Counted from the first letter of the stretch, positions 25,365 through 35,206 are shown. The stretch is 64,000 nucleotides of DNA from Paenibacillus sp. 32352 (GCF_002042965.1 NZ_MZNT01000002.1:1-64000); one strand, 5' to 3'. Program-made: numbers and translations. The notes: generated by a model not told the origin, from the sequence alone.

Positions 25365-27338
25365 ATGACGGAACAGGTAGATTTGTTTACCGACTCCACC
25401 ACCGAGCGCACGGACTACGGCGCCGATGATATACAAGTACTCGAAGGACTTGTGGCGGTCCGCAAAAGACCGGGAATGTACATAGGCAGTACAAGCACTT
25501 CGGGTTTGCACCATCTGATTTGGGAAATTGTCGATAATGCCGTCGATGAGCATCTTGCCAAATTTTGTACAAAAATCGACGTGACGATACATAAGGACCA
25601 ATCGATAACGGTTCAGGATAATGGCCGCGGGATCCCGACAGGCATGCACAAGATAGGAATCCCTACGCCGCAAGTCGTCTTTACGATTCTGCACGCCGGA
25701 GGCAAGTTTGGCGGAGGAGGATACAAGAAATCCGGGGGCTTGCACGGCGTAGGTGCTTCCGTTACGAACGCGTTGTCTGAATGGCTGGAGGTTACGATCT
25801 ATCGGGAAGGTAAAACTCATCGTCAACGGTTCGAGTATTGGGTTGACGACAAAGGCGTAGAGCATGTCGGCGAGCCGACAACCGGTCTTGAGGTCATTGG
25901 CAACACCCGGCAGACAGGAACCAAAGTAACGTTCAAACCGGACAAAAGGGTGTTCCAGGGCGGAACGTCTGTTAACTACGATACGCTGCTGGAGCGCTTA
26001 CAAGAGATTGCCTTTCTTAATTCCGGCTTGCAGGTGACGATTAAGGACGAGCGTTCCGATAAACAGGAGACGTTTCAATACGAGGGCGGCGCCAGCCAGT
26101 TCGTCAAGTTTTTGAATGAAGAAAAAAATGTGCTGCATGAAGTGATTCATTTTAGCGCTGAGAAGGACGATATCGAAGTCGAAGTGGCGCTGCAGTACAA
26201 TGACGGCTATACCGAAACGATCGTTTCCTTCGTGAACTCGATTCCGACCCGCGGCGGCGGTACGCATGAAACGGGCTTCAAAACGGCATATACCCGCGTT
26301 ATGAACGATTACGCCAGAAAATCGGGCATCTTGAAGGAAAAGGATAAAAACCTTGACGGCCAGGACCTGCGTGAAGGCATGATGTGCGTAATCAACATTA
26401 AGATGGGGGAAGTAGAATTCGTCGGCCAGACGAAGGATCAGCTGGGCAGCGCTTCGGCTCGCAGCATAGTGGATTCCGTCGTATCGGATAAGATGGCGGT
26501 TTTCCTGGAGGAAAATCCGCAAGTAGCGCAAATGATTATGAAAAAAGCCGTTCAATCCGCCAAGGCCCGCGAAGCCGCGCGGAAGGCGCGTGAAGAAGTG
26601 CGCAGCGGCAAAAAAGGAAAGAGCGAAAGCTCCAATCTGGGGGGCAAGCTGACGCCGGCTCAATCCAAGGATTATTCGCGTAATGAGCTGTTTATCGTGG
26701 AAGGTGATTCCGCCGGCGGCTCTGCCAAGCAGGGGCGGGATTCGAAGCATCAGGCGATCCTGCCGCTCAAGGGAAAACCGATGAATCCGGAAAAGGCCAA
26801 GCTGCTCGACATCATGAAGAACGACGAGTATAAGGCGATCATTGCCACCATCGGGGCTGGCGTAGGACCGGAATTCGACGCATCAGAAAGCAACTATGCG
26901 AAGATCATTATTATGACGGATGCCGATACAGATGGCGCTCATATTCAAGTGCTGCTGCTTACGTTCTTCTATCGCTATATGAAGCCGCTGATCGATTCAG
27001 GCAAAGTATTTATTGCTCAGCCGCCGCTGTATAAGCTGACGAAGAAATCAGGGAAAAATACTACAGTCCGCTACGCGTGGACGGATGAGCAGCTCCATGT
27101 ACTGACCAAGGAATTGGGCAAAAACGTGGAACTGCAGCGTTACAAAGGCTTAGGGGAGATGAATCCGGATCAATTGTGGGAAACGACGATGGACCCGGCA
27201 ACCCGGACGCTGCTGCAGGTGAAGATTGAGGACGCGGCTAAAGCGGAACGGCGCGTTTCGACGCTAATGGGGGAAAAAGTAGACCCGCGGAAGCGTTGGA
27301 TTGTCGAGAATGTCAACTTTACCGAGTTCGAGGAGTAG
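25365..27338 (+). CDS. parE: DNA topoisomerase IV subunit B
   Basis: A 657-residue GyrB/ParE-family ATPase subunit of topoisomerase IV, which separates linked chromosomes. GHKL ATPase motifs: EIVDNAVDEH, DNGRGIPTG and GGKFGGGGYKKSGGLHGVG; TOPRIM motifs: VEGDSAGGSAKQGRD and IMTDADTDGAHI. It is called ParE, not GyrB, because it is shorter at the C-terminal side and is followed seven bases later by the A subunit. AAAGGGGGGG precedes the ATG. Confidence 0.96.
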   Translation: MTEQVDLFTDSTTERTDYGADDIQVLEGLVAVRKRPGMYIGSTSTSGLHHLIWEIVDNAVDEHLAKFCTKIDVTIHKDQSITVQDNGRGIPTGMHKIGIPTPQVVFTILHAGGKFGGGGYKKSGGLHGVGASVTNALSEWLEVTIYREGKTHRQRFEYWVDDKGVEHVGEPTTGLEVIGNTRQTGTKVTFKPDKRVFQGGTSVNYDTLLERLQEIAFLNSGLQVTIKDERSDKQETFQYEGGASQFVKFLNEEKNVLHEVIHFSAEKDDIEVEVALQYNDGYTETIVSFVNSIPTRGGGTHETGFKTAYTRVMNDYARKSGILKEKDKNLDGQDLREGMMCVINIKMGEVEFVGQTKDQLGSASARSIVDSVVSDKMAVFLEENPQVAQMIMKKAVQSAKAREAARKAREEVRSGKKGKSESSNLGGKLTPAQSKDYSRNELFIVEGDSAGGSAKQGRDSKHQAILPLKGKPMNPEKAKLLDIMKNDEYKAIIATIGAGVGPEFDASESNYAKIIIMTDADTDGAHIQVLLLTFFYRYMKPLIDSGKVFIAQPPLYKLTKKSGKNTTVRYAWTDEQLHVLTKELGKNVELQRYKGLGEMNPDQLWETTMDPATRTLLQVKIEDAAKAERRVSTLMGEKVDPRKRWIVENVNFTEFEE

Positions 27339-27345
27339 GTGAATC

Positions 27346-29781
27346 GTGACGATACTGGAAAATTTTTTACCCGCATTTTTGGAAGAAGTCGTTGGCGACC
27401 GGTTCGGTCGCTATTCTAAATATATTATTCAAGACCGTGCGATTCCCGATGTGCGGGACGGCTTGAAGCCGGTGCAAAGACGTATTTTGTATGCGATGTA
27501 TGATTCGGGCAACACCCCGGATAAACCGTACCGCAAGTCGGCCAAAACGGTCGGTGACGTTATGGGTAACTATCACCCCCACGGAGACGCTGCGATCTAT
27601 GAAGGTATGGTACGGATGGCGCAGCCGTGGAAGATGGGCCATATGCTGGTTGACGGCCATGGCAACTGGGGCTCGATCGATGATGATCCGGCCGCGGCCA
27701 TGCGTTATACCGAAGCCCGACTGTCAGAAATCGCGATGGAGTTATTGCGGGATATCGAGAAGCGTACGGTGCTGTTCAAGGACAACTTCGATAACACAAC
27801 GAAGGAGCCTGTAGTCCTTCCTGCACGCTATCCGAACCTGCTTGTCAATGGAGTCAGCGGGATTTCCTCCGGCTTTGCAACGGAAATTCCTCCTCATAAC
27901 TTACGAGAGGTTATTGATGCGTGCATAGCTTTGATGGATCGGCCTGCGATGCCGATCGACGAGCTGATGCAGATCATGAAAGGTCCGGATTTCCCTACAG
28001 GCGGCATTATTATGGGCTCCGAGGGAATTCGCGAGGCATTTGAAACGGGCAAAGGGCGCATACATCTAAGATCACGGACCGAGATTGAGACGCTGCGCGG
28101 CGGCATCCAGCAGATTGTTATTACGGAGATTCCGTACCAGGTCGTGAAGTCGAGGCTGGTCACCGCGATGGAGAATATCCGTCTGGAGAAAAAAATCGAG
28201 GGCATCTCCGTCGTAAGAGACGAGAGCGGCCGCGATGGTCTGCGCATCGTAGTGGAACTGAAGAAGGAGGCCGATGCGCAAGGTATCTTGGCCTACTTGT
28301 TCAAAAAGACGGATTTGCAGGTCACCTATAACTTCAATATGGTGGCGATTGTAAACAAAACGCCGAAGCAGCTGGGTGTCAGAGAGATTCTGCAAGCCTA
28401 TATCGAGCATCAGAAGGAAGTTGTGACTTTTCGCTCCCAATATGAGCTTGAGAAGGCTGAAGACCGCGCGCATGTACTCGAAGGCCTAGCCAAGGCGCTA
28501 AACATCCTGGATGAAGTCATTGCGACGATTAAAGCGTCGAAGAACCGTCAAGACGCACAAAACAACTTGGTTTCCCAATTCGGCTTTACCGAGCGCCAGG
28601 CGGATTCCATTCTTACCTTGCAGCTGTACCGCTTGACGAATCTGGAGATTCATGCGATTGAAAAGGAATTGAAGGACGTACAGAAGACGATCGCGCAGCT
28701 GCGCGGTATTCTGGGCAGCGAGAAGAAGCTCATGGCGGTCATTAAGGATGAAATGACCGAAATTCGTAATAAATACGGCATCGACCGCCGTTCCGACATT
28801 CAGAACGAGGTTGAGGAGCTGAAGGTCAATCTGGAGGTCATGGTATCGGCCGAGGATGTTTTTGTTACCCTATCCAACGAAGGCTATATTAAACGGACGA
28901 GCAAGCTTTCTTTTACCCGTTCCGGTGGGGAACTGGAGAAGACCGGCTTGAAGGAAGGCGATTATGTACGTTATTTGCTGGAAGTGAACACACTGGATAA
29001 CCTGTTGATCTTTACGCAGAGAGGCCAGTATTACCTCCTGCCGGTGCATCAGGTCCCTGAGTATAAATGGAAGGAAAACGGAACGGCCATAGTCAATGTC
29101 ATTCCTACGCCTAAAGAGGATCGGATCGTCAACGTCATTCCGGTACGGGATTTTGACGAACCGGGCAAATCGCTTGTATTCGTAAGCAAGCGGGGACAGG
29201 TGAAGCGTACGGAGCTGAAGGAATACATGACGAATCGCTCGATCGGCATCGTAGCCAGCAAGGTAGGAGAGAACGATGCGATCCTGGACGTTCGCGTCAG
29301 TACGAATGATCAAGATATTCTTCTTGTAACGAAGCAAGGAATGGCTATCCGTTTCAGAGAGGATGAAGTGAACCCGATGGGACGCGCCGCAGCCGGGGTT
29401 CGCGGAATTCAGTTAAAGGATGATGACGAAGTCATCAGCGCTGAGTGGATTGATGGGGAGGAGGGAGAACTGCTTGTCGTCACCGATCTCGGGTATGCCA
29501 AGCGTTCACTGATCCTGGATTATCCGGTTCAAGGCCGGGGCGGTAAAGGAATAATCACGTTCGAATTCAAGGACGGCAAACGGGTCAAGCCTAACGGAAC
29601 AGCATTAGTGAAGGCATATGCCGTGAAAGAAGAGATTCTGCTTACCGCGGTATTGCAAAGCGGTGAACGGGTATCCTTCTCGTCGGAAAGCACGCCGATT
29701 GAACAGCGTAAATCAACCGGCCGGCAAGCCGTTCCTATCTCCAAAACGGATATGATTACGGATCTGCTCAAGATCGATTAA
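27346..29781 (+). CDS. parC: DNA topoisomerase IV subunit A
   Basis: An 811-residue GyrA/ParC-family subunit with GTG start at 27346. The catalytic tyrosine is Y121 in [10 protein letters not shown]. The N-terminal breakage-reunion domain is followed by a coiled coil (about residues 360-490) and a C-terminal beta-pinwheel with repeated GYxKR-like units; no strict GyrA-box was noticed, in line with ParC. In the quinolone region the motif reads GDAAIYE, with alanine (A82) where GrlA has Ser80, while the acidic E86 is kept. The last 4 bases overlap a small gene on the other strand. Confidence 0.96.
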   Translation: MTILENFLPAFLEEVVGDRFGRYSKYIIQDRAIPDVRDGLKPVQRRILYAMYDSGNTPDKPYRKSAKTVGDVMGNYHPHGDAAIYEGMVRMAQPWKMGHMLVDGHGNWGSIDDDPAAAMRYTEARLSEIAMELLRDIEKRTVLFKDNFDNTTKEPVVLPARYPNLLVNGVSGISSGFATEIPPHNLREVIDACIALMDRPAMPIDELMQIMKGPDFPTGGIIMGSEGIREAFETGKGRIHLRSRTEIETLRGGIQQIVITEIPYQVVKSRLVTAMENIRLEKKIEGISVVRDESGRDGLRIVVELKKEADAQGILAYLFKKTDLQVTYNFNMVAIVNKTPKQLGVREILQAYIEHQKEVVTFRSQYELEKAEDRAHVLEGLAKALNILDEVIATIKASKNRQDAQNNLVSQFGFTERQADSILTLQLYRLTNLEIHAIEKELKDVQKTIAQLRGILGSEKKLMAVIKDEMTEIRNKYGIDRRSDIQNEVEELKVNLEVMVSAEDVFVTLSNEGYIKRTSKLSFTRSGGELEKTGLKEGDYVRYLLEVNTLDNLLIFTQRGQYYLLPVHQVPEYKWKENGTAIVNVIPTPKEDRIVNVIPVRDFDEPGKSLVFVSKRGQVKRTELKEYMTNRSIGIVASKVGENDAILDVRVSTNDQDILLVTKQGMAIRFREDEVNPMGRAAAGVRGIQLKDDDEVISAEWIDGEEGELLVVTDLGYAKRSLILDYPVQGRGGKGIITFEFKDGKRVKPNGTALVKAYAVKEEILLTAVLQSGERVSFSSESTPIEQRKSTGRQAVPISKTDMITDLLKID

Positions 29782-29951
29782 TCGTAGCTGCTGTAATCGG
29801 AGTCCAAACGCTCCAAGCATTTCAACATAAGCTCCAGTACGACCCACACAGGCATGGGCTCATCCAATTTATCCAGCCATTGTGGGTCGTTTATTATTCC
29901 TTTTTGCAGCGCCTTTTCTCCAATCAACTGCTTCCACGTTTCCATTCGCAT
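29778..29951 (-). CDS. Small conserved-looking protein of unknown function
   Basis: Not recognised. A 57-residue soluble protein (starting [18 protein letters not shown]), rich in Leu and Asp/Glu with a helical second half ending YSSYD. The ATG at 29951 follows CGGAGGAGTG, a strong site, which supports it. Its stop overlaps that of parC tail to tail by 4 bases. No terminator is visible between the two, so their mRNAs overlap. Confidence 0.65.
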   Translation of the reverse strand: MRMETWKQLIGEKALQKGIINDPQWLDKLDEPMPVWVVLELMLKCLERLDSDYSSYD

Positions 29952-30080
29952 ATCACTCCTCCGCATGAATTGACAAGCTCCGCTTCTCTTGAAAAGCCCA
30001 TGTAGCAATATATGTTGAATAGGGTCTAATGTTCCTCTTTTTTATCGTTTAATGTCTTAAAGTATTTATGCTGTTAACCT

Positions 30081-30108
30081 TTAAACCGCGCGATGACAAT
30101 GGTATAAT
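30081..30108 (+). promoter_or_regulatory. Promoter upstream of the MarR gene
   Basis: Extended -10 TGGTATAAT with TATAAT at 30103-30108 and a weak -35 TTAAAC at 30081-30086. The leader to the GTG start is about 90 bases. Confidence 0.55.
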
Positions 30109-30205
30109 AAGGTTACTAGCCAAGAAAACTCGGATCTAATATAGCAGAGCACGCAGCAATAGAGAGAATCGATTCAAAGAATAGTAGATGCAGGAGTGAT
30201 GATCA

Positions 30206-30613
30206 GTGATTACTCAGGAATTTGCTAAGTTGTGGTGGAAATTATCCAAGGATTTGCGTAATCATATGGAAACCGAGCTGTCACCTACCTTGACGGAAGG
30301 ACAGCTAACGGTTTTGGAGCTATTGTCCGGTCATGAGAGGATGAAGCCGTCGGATTTTATAGAATACCTGGATACGACACCCGCAGCGATCACTACATTG
30401 CTGGACCGGATGGAAAAGGCCGGATTAATAAGCAGGGAACGCGACGGCAAGGATCGGCGCATCGTTTGGGTACAGGTGACGGATAAAGGGAAACAGGAGT
30501 GCGAGCGCGGAGTTATTATCCGCGAACGGTTTTTACAGAGCTATTTGAGCCGTATTTCCGCTCATAATCAGCAGCTGCTCGTTTATTTGCTCGGAAAAGT
30601 GGCTAACGCCTAG
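30206..30613 (+). CDS. MarR-family transcription regulator
   Basis: A 135-residue winged-helix repressor-like protein. Helices around LTEGQLTVLELLSGHERMKPSDFIEYLDTTPAAITTLLDRMEKAGLISRERDGKDRRIVWVQVTDKGK match the MarR DNA-binding domain with its DxRxxxV wing. GTG start with CAGGAGTGATG upstream. It is transcribed alone; the next gene, folD, has its own promoter and riboswitch. No target or ligand can be told from the sequence. Confidence 0.92.
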   Translation: MITQEFAKLWWKLSKDLRNHMETELSPTLTEGQLTVLELLSGHERMKPSDFIEYLDTTPAAITTLLDRMEKAGLISRERDGKDRRIVWVQVTDKGKQECERGVIIRERFLQSYLSRISAHNQQLLVYLLGKVANA

Positions 30614-30642
30614 TTGCCTTCTAGGGAAATTAAGGGTATTAT
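30614..30642 (+). promoter_or_regulatory. Promoter for the folD riboswitch transcript
   Basis: TTGCCT (30614-30619), 17 bases, TATTAT (30637-30642). Transcription would begin near 30649, just before the aptamer. Confidence 0.55.
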
Positions 30643-30655
30643 AGGGATAACTGAG

Positions 30656-30758
30656 CTATGTGTAACTGGCGGAACATGGGGAACCATGAGGGAGCACATA
30701 GGATATTTGTGGCCGTACGCCTGGGCTAAGGTAAGAGGAATGCTCCTCTTGCCTTTTT
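30656..30758 (+). ncRNA. ZTP (pfl) riboswitch with intrinsic terminator
   Basis: Stem P1 CTATGTG (30656-30662) pairs with CACATAG (30695-30701) around ACTGGCGGAACA, a CATGG/CCATG hairpin and GGGAGC; then comes the hallmark CCGTACGCCTGGGC (about 30713-30725). These are the conserved parts of the ZTP/ZMP-sensing pfl RNA, known to control purine and one-carbon folate genes. Right after it, AAGGTAAGAGG pairs with CCTCTTGCCTT (30728-30753) followed by a T run. ZTP binding should prevent this terminator and turn on folD. Confidence 0.9.
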
Positions 30759-30796
30759 GCGTTTTTACCACTTCCAAATGGAAAGGATGACGGAAC

Positions 30797-31633
30797 ATGA
30801 GCATCATTTTGGATGGCGCAAGTGTAGCTGCACGTATCAAGGAGCAGCTGGAATCAAGAATTAGGAGATTGACCGAACGGGGAGTCATCCCGTGCTTGGC
30901 GACGATTCTGGTAGGTGACGACCCGGCATCGGAGACCTATGTCCGTATGAAGGGAAATGCCTGTAGAAGACTCGGGATGGAATCAAGACGCATTCACCTT
31001 GAACCGGGCACAACTACAGAGCAGTTAGTAGAAGTCATTCGACAGCTGAATGAGGATTCGACCGTCCACGGCATATTGCTTCAGCATCCGGTACCTCATC
31101 ATATTGATGAACGGGCGGCATTTGAGGCAATTCGTATCGAGAAGGACGTAGATGGGGTAACGACGCTTGGTTTTGCGCAGACGGCATTCGGGTTCGGCCT
31201 GTACCCGTCCTGCACTCCTGCGGCCATTGTGGCGATTCTGGATGCGTATCAGCTTCCAATCGAAGGCAAACATGCCGTTGTAATTGGCCGAAGCCCTATT
31301 CTGGGCAAGCCGGTGTCCCTGATGCTGTTGAACCGCAATGCCACAGTTACGATCTGCCATTCGAAAACGAACCAATTATCCGACATCGTCCTATCGGCGG
31401 ATATCGTCGTTGCAGCGGTAGGAAAGCCGAGGTTCGTCCAAGGCAGCTGGATCAAACAGGGAGCCGTTGTTCTCGATGCAGGCTACAACCAAGGGAATAT
31501 CGGCGATGTTGATTACGAGGCCTGCCTCGGTATCGCCGGTGCCATAACTCCGGTACCTGCGGGTGTAGGTCCTGTGACCATTGCGACACTGTTGAAGCAT
31601 ACGGTAGACGCGGCGGAGAGATGCGACTTATAA
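30797..31633 (+). CDS. folD: Methylene-THF dehydrogenase/methenyl-THF cyclohydrolase
   Basis: A 278-residue bifunctional enzyme interconverting methylene-, methenyl- and 10-formyl-tetrahydrofolate with NADP. Motifs: YVRMKGNACRRLGM with the catalytic lysine, HGILLQHPVP, EKDVDGV, GRSPILGKPVSLML for the nucleotide site and TPVPAGVGPVTIATLL near the end (the family usually has PGGVGP). The AAAGGATGACGG site precedes the ATG. It lies behind a ZTP riboswitch, tying it to supply of 10-formyl-THF for purine synthesis. A terminator follows. Confidence 0.95.
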   Translation: MSIILDGASVAARIKEQLESRIRRLTERGVIPCLATILVGDDPASETYVRMKGNACRRLGMESRRIHLEPGTTTEQLVEVIRQLNEDSTVHGILLQHPVPHHIDERAAFEAIRIEKDVDGVTTLGFAQTAFGFGLYPSCTPAAIVAILDAYQLPIEGKHAVVIGRSPILGKPVSLMLLNRNATVTICHSKTNQLSDIVLSADIVVAAVGKPRFVQGSWIKQGAVVLDAGYNQGNIGDVDYEACLGIAGAITPVPAGVGPVTIATLLKHTVDAAERCDL

Positions 31634-31641
31634 GATGGGTT

Positions 31642-31678
31642 AAAACCGTTCGGGAGGATGCTCCTGGACGGTTTTTTC
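31642..31678 (+). terminator. Terminator after folD
   Basis: AAAACCGT with inner GGAG pairs with CTCC and ACGGTTTT, followed by T residues. Confidence 0.85.
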
Positions 31679-31703
31679 AATATCTATAGAGGATTTACAT
31701 TTT

Positions 31704-31760
31704 GGGGCTTCACGCAAGGCGCCTGAATCTACTTCGTGGCCAAGCCATCCTTAAGGTGGC
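31704..31760 (+). repeat. Terminator-linked short repeat, copy A
   Basis: Begins GGGGCTTCACGCAAGG and continues CGCCTGAATCTACTTCG. It is recognisably the same element as those at 43821 and 47045, and like them lies a short distance after a hairpin terminator. No coding sense. Function unknown. Confidence 0.6.
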
Positions 31761-31863
31761 TCATTAGTTTGGGCTGTGCGAAACCTTATGGAAAAAGTTA
31801 TAATATATAGAGTTTTTGTTATCGGTCAGACATTTATTTTTGGGCGGCAGGAAGGAGTACCTA

Positions 31864-32625
31864 GTGAATGATTATCCGGTTTTAGAAATAAACGGCTTGA
31901 AAAAAAGCATCCAGCAGCAGGAAGGATGGAAATGTTTATTTTCCAATGTGAGCACACGCGTAGCGGAGCCTTCGATAATCTCACTCCTAGGGTTATCGGG
32001 TCAAGGAAAAAGCACGCTTCTGAGGATTATTGCGATGCTGGATGCCGCGGAGGAGGGCACGATTCGGTACGATGGGCGTTCTTCGACGCAGTGGAACCCG
32101 CAGGCTTGGCGTAAGAAAATTGGCTTCGTTGCACAGCATGCAGTCATGCTGGAAGGCTCTGTAGAGCATAATCTGAAGACGGTCAGTCTTTTGCATCGGC
32201 AGTCCTTCAATGCGTCATTAGCGATGGAATTGATGCGGAATGTTGGTCTGGAGGAAATGGATTGGAGCAAGAACGCGCAGGATTTATCCGGAGGAGAGAA
32301 ACAAAGAGTAGCGTTGGTCCGTTCCTTGCTGATGCAGCCGCAACTACTGCTGCTGGACGAAATTACGGCTTCCCTGGATTTGCACAGCAAACAGGCTGTG
32401 GAGAAGCTGCTGCAAGCGTGGCATGAGAAATACGGAACCTCCCTGATCTGGGTTACCCATGATCTGGAGCAGGCGCGTGCAACGAGTCACAGAGTATGGT
32501 TTATGGCAGAACACACTTTGCTGGAAGACCGTCCAACCAGTGATTTCTTTGAGAGACCGGATACGGAAATCGGGCAAAAATTTCTCCAGGTCACAAAGAG
32601 CGGTGAAGGAGGCACTTATGAATAA
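31864..32625 (+). CDS. fetA: FetA-type ABC transporter ATP-binding protein
   Basis: A 253-residue ATPase with Walker A GLSGQGKST, Q-loop, signature LSGGEKQRVALVRSLL, Walker B LLLLDEITASLD and switch histidine VTHDLEQ. Its partner is a FetB/YbbM-type permease overlapping it by 8 bases, which marks the pair as FetAB (YbbLM), linked in E. coli to iron export and oxidative stress resistance. The GTG at 31864 has GGAAGGAG upstream and is preferred to an upstream ATG with no site. Confidence 0.85.
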   Translation: MNDYPVLEINGLKKSIQQQEGWKCLFSNVSTRVAEPSIISLLGLSGQGKSTLLRIIAMLDAAEEGTIRYDGRSSTQWNPQAWRKKIGFVAQHAVMLEGSVEHNLKTVSLLHRQSFNASLAMELMRNVGLEEMDWSKNAQDLSGGEKQRVALVRSLLMQPQLLLLDEITASLDLHSKQAVEKLLQAWHEKYGTSLIWVTHDLEQARATSHRVWFMAEHTLLEDRPTSDFFERPDTEIGQKFLQVTKSGEGGTYE

Positions 32626-33367
32626 TGTGGCATTAAGCTTCACGCTTGTATTTATTGCCATAACGATCCTGATTTCGATGTGGCAAAAGCTAGGCTTGGG
32701 CAAAGAAATTGCCATCGGTACGGTCCGTTCTGCCGTACAACTGCTGTTCATCGGCTATGTGCTTCAATTCGTATTTAACGCCCGGCAGCCAGTGTTTTTA
32801 ATTCTCATCTTGTGCATGATGATCGCCGTAGCTTCCTGGAATGCAGGCTCGAGGGGAAAAGGGCTCTCCGGCATCCGATGGCGAATCGCCATTGCGATTT
32901 CTACGACGGAAGGGCTAACCATGGCACTGCTGCTTGGTTTGGGAATCATAGAGAAGACCCCTCAATATATTATTCCAATCAGCGGGATCACCATAGGAAG
33001 TGCAATGGTCGTATCCGGCCTCTTTATTAATCAAATGAAGCGGGAGGTTCAGGCGTCCAAGGGGGAAATTGAGGTGCTGTTGTCGCTGGGAGCGACGTCG
33101 CGCCAGGCGATACACGAACCGCTGAAGCGATCCGTCAAATCCAGCATGATCCCTACGATTGACGGGATGAAAACAGTGGGTCTGGTCCAGCTGCCCGGCA
33201 TGATGACCGGGATGATAGTCGCGGGAGCGGATCCGGTTCAAGCCGTTAAATATCAAATTCTTATTATGTTTACTCTCGTATCGTCGGCTGCATTAACCAG
33301 TATTATACTAAGCTTACTAAGCTATAAGCTGTGGTTTACGAAAGATGATAGACTTCGATCGCTATAA
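32618..33367 (+). CDS. fetB: FetB/YbbM-family permease (UPF0014)
   Basis: A 249-residue membrane protein with about seven helices. Family motifs: EIAIGTVRSAVQLLFIGYVL, ISGITIGSAMVVSGLF, EVLLSLGATSRQAI, STMIPTIDGMKTVGLVQLPGMMTG-like segment and GADPVQAVKYQI. The ATG at 32618 follows GGTGAAGGAGGC; longer upstream reading is shadow of fetA. It would form the channel for FetA. Confidence 0.88.
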   Translation: MNNVALSFTLVFIAITILISMWQKLGLGKEIAIGTVRSAVQLLFIGYVLQFVFNARQPVFLILILCMMIAVASWNAGSRGKGLSGIRWRIAIAISTTEGLTMALLLGLGIIEKTPQYIIPISGITIGSAMVVSGLFINQMKREVQASKGEIEVLLSLGATSRQAIHEPLKRSVKSSMIPTIDGMKTVGLVQLPGMMTGMIVAGADPVQAVKYQILIMFTLVSSAALTSIILSLLSYKLWFTKDDRLRSL

Positions 33368-33440
33368 GTCCGGTTGATCCGGCTGTTGAAAGTGGAAAGA
33401 ACGGCGGCAAATCGCTGTCCGTTTGGACCTTGGAGAGGTT

Positions 33441-33467
33441 AAAAAAGACAGCGGAGACCGCTGTCTT
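33441..33467 (-). terminator. Terminator of the pseudouridine synthase operon (minus strand)
   Basis: AAGACAGCGG, loop AGA, CCGCTGTCTT at 33445-33467; on the minus strand it is followed by six T (A run 33441-33446). A weaker hairpin at about 33400-33425 may end fetB on the plus strand. Confidence 0.85.
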
Positions 33468-33550
33468 AGTGATTGGAAATCATGTCATACAGTAGGAAAG
33501 CTCTCATTGAGTTATGACATGGATGCCGCAATGCGGATCAGATTAGCTCA

Positions 33551-34252
33551 TTACTGGAATCTATCGCCCCAAAGAAACCAAGGATACGCTTTGGGCGGAT
33601 TCGAGCGAAAGCGCAGCGTTTCCTTTGTAGTAGGGTGCTCGAAGCTAAGCTCGGTTGACCAAAGAGCGATTTGCTGCCCGGGCTTCGTCAGGTGAGCGCC
33701 ATAGCGCTGGTCACCAACGAGCGGACAGCCTATCGCAGAGAATTGAACCCGGATTTGATGAGGTCTCCCGGTGTGAAGCTCAACCCGGACAAGAGAGAGT
33801 CCTTCACTATGATCGACAACCGTATAATCCAATATAGCTTCTTTGGCTCCAGGTTTGTTAGGCGGCACTACGGAAACGGTGTTCGTCTTGGAGTCCTTGA
33901 GCAAGTAATGGGTCAAGGTTCCTTGCGGCTGTTTCGGCTTGCCATTCACCACGGCCGTGTAGATTTTGCGTATGGAACGGGTTCGAACGGCATCGGATAG
34001 CCGCGAGGCGGCTTTGGAGGTTTTGGCAAATACCATAACGCCGCCTACAGGCCGATCCAACCGGTGAACGAGTCCCAAATAGACGTTACCGGGCTTCTGA
34101 TGCCTGTGTTTCAAGTCCTGCTTAATCATCGTAAGCAAATCCGGATCCTGTGACTGGTCCTCTTGGGTCGGGACATTCACCGGCTTAACGACGACAATTA
34201 CATGATTGTCCTCATATAATACCGGAATGGAGGGGAGAGAGGCTTGACCCAT
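33551..34252 (-). CDS. RluA/RluD-family RNA pseudouridine synthase
   Basis: A 233-residue enzyme converting uridine to pseudouridine in RNA. Motif II HRLDRPVGGVMVFAKT carries the catalytic aspartate, preceded by VLYEDNHVIVVVKPVNVPTQ and followed by HTGRPHQIRVQFSAIGCPLVGDQRYG, all standard for RluA-type synthases. No S4 domain, so closer to the short RluA/YjbO type. It is three bases downstream of the methyltransferase gene and probably co-transcribed, pointing to shared rRNA modification. Confidence 0.93.
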   Translation of the reverse strand: MGQASLPSIPVLYEDNHVIVVVKPVNVPTQEDQSQDPDLLTMIKQDLKHRHQKPGNVYLGLVHRLDRPVGGVMVFAKTSKAASRLSDAVRTRSIRKIYTAVVNGKPKQPQGTLTHYLLKDSKTNTVSVVPPNKPGAKEAILDYTVVDHSEGLSLVRVELHTGRPHQIRVQFSAIGCPLVGDQRYGAHLTKPGQQIALWSTELSFEHPTTKETLRFRSNPPKAYPWFLWGDRFQ

Positions 34253-34255
34253 AGG

Positions 34256-35119
34256 TTAAGCCTCCCAGCGTCCTAGAATGCCGCACGGGAGCATAAGCTT
34301 GGAAGCTGTAATCGGGAGTCCGATTTCGCCGCAGGTAATATTGCCTCCGTAGGATCTGCCCATGGACATGGCCAATATATTTTTCAGCACGGTTGCCGAA
34401 ATCCCCGTTGTGTAGGAGTTGATCAGCATGAAAAGCGGCTTGTCCGACATAATTTGCATGCAGGACTCTACGAATGGGTAGAGGTTGGTTTCGAGCTTCC
34501 AAGTCTCTCCGTTAGGACCACGGCCATAGGAAGGCGGGTCCATAATAATGGCGTCGTACCGGCTGCCGCGGCGCTGCTCCCGCTGGACGAATTTGAAGAC
34601 ATCATCCGTAATAAACCGGACAGGACGGTCGCCGAGCCCGGACAGCTGCAGGTTTTCCTTGGCCCATTGAACTACGCCCTTCGATGCATCCACATGACAT
34701 ACTTCCGCGCCGGCATAAGCGCAGGCTACGCTGGCTCCACCGGTGTAAGCAAATAAATTCAGAACGCGAATGCTGCGTCCGGCCCCCTGAATCTTATCGA
34801 TCATCCATTTCCAGTTCGCCGCCTGCTCCGGGAAAAGACCGGTATGTTTAAAGCTGGTCGGCTTGATATGAAATTTCAGCTTATCGTAGGAGATGGTCCA
34901 GCGTTCCGGAAGATCCCGTTTATATTCCCATTGACCGCCGCCGCTGGAGCTTCTATGATAGTGGGCATCGGCGTTTCGCCATTGACCGGTTTCCTTGCCA
35001 ATCGGCCAAATGATTTGCGGGTCAGGACGCCGAAGAACGATTTGTCCCCAACGCTCCAGCTTTTCCCCGTTACCCGTATCGATTAATTCATAATCTTTCC
35101 AATCGTGTGCTGCAAACAT
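34256..35119 (-). CDS. Class I SAM-dependent rRNA-type methyltransferase
   Basis: A 287-residue methyltransferase resembling the catalytic half of RlmI/RlmK-like enzymes: VLNLFAYTGGASVACAYAGAEVCHVDASKGVVQWAKENL is the SAM site and IIMDPPSYGRGPNGE is the DPPxxG active motif of base methyltransferases acting on RNA. The N-terminal ~100 residues are an OB-like region, with no PUA domain. It precedes a pseudouridine synthase gene by three bases. Target position on RNA unknown. Confidence 0.9.
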   Translation of the reverse strand: MFAAHDWKDYELIDTGNGEKLERWGQIVLRRPDPQIIWPIGKETGQWRNADAHYHRSSSGGGQWEYKRDLPERWTISYDKLKFHIKPTSFKHTGLFPEQAANWKWMIDKIQGAGRSIRVLNLFAYTGGASVACAYAGAEVCHVDASKGVVQWAKENLQLSGLGDRPVRFITDDVFKFVQREQRRGSRYDAIIMDPPSYGRGPNGETWKLETNLYPFVESCMQIMSDKPLFMLINSYTTGISATVLKNILAMSMGRSYGGNITCGEIGLPITASKLMLPCGILGRWEA

Positions 35120-35206
35120 GACGTTACCTTCCTTCTAGGGCTATACCCATGCATATCTTTGATCCTACCACATTTTACACTAATTGCTTGCACAATGCCA
35201 TGCAAG

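Noticed and set aside
25998..26750. 250-codon minus-strand frame inside parE
   Set aside because: Antisense shadow of conserved parE sequence.
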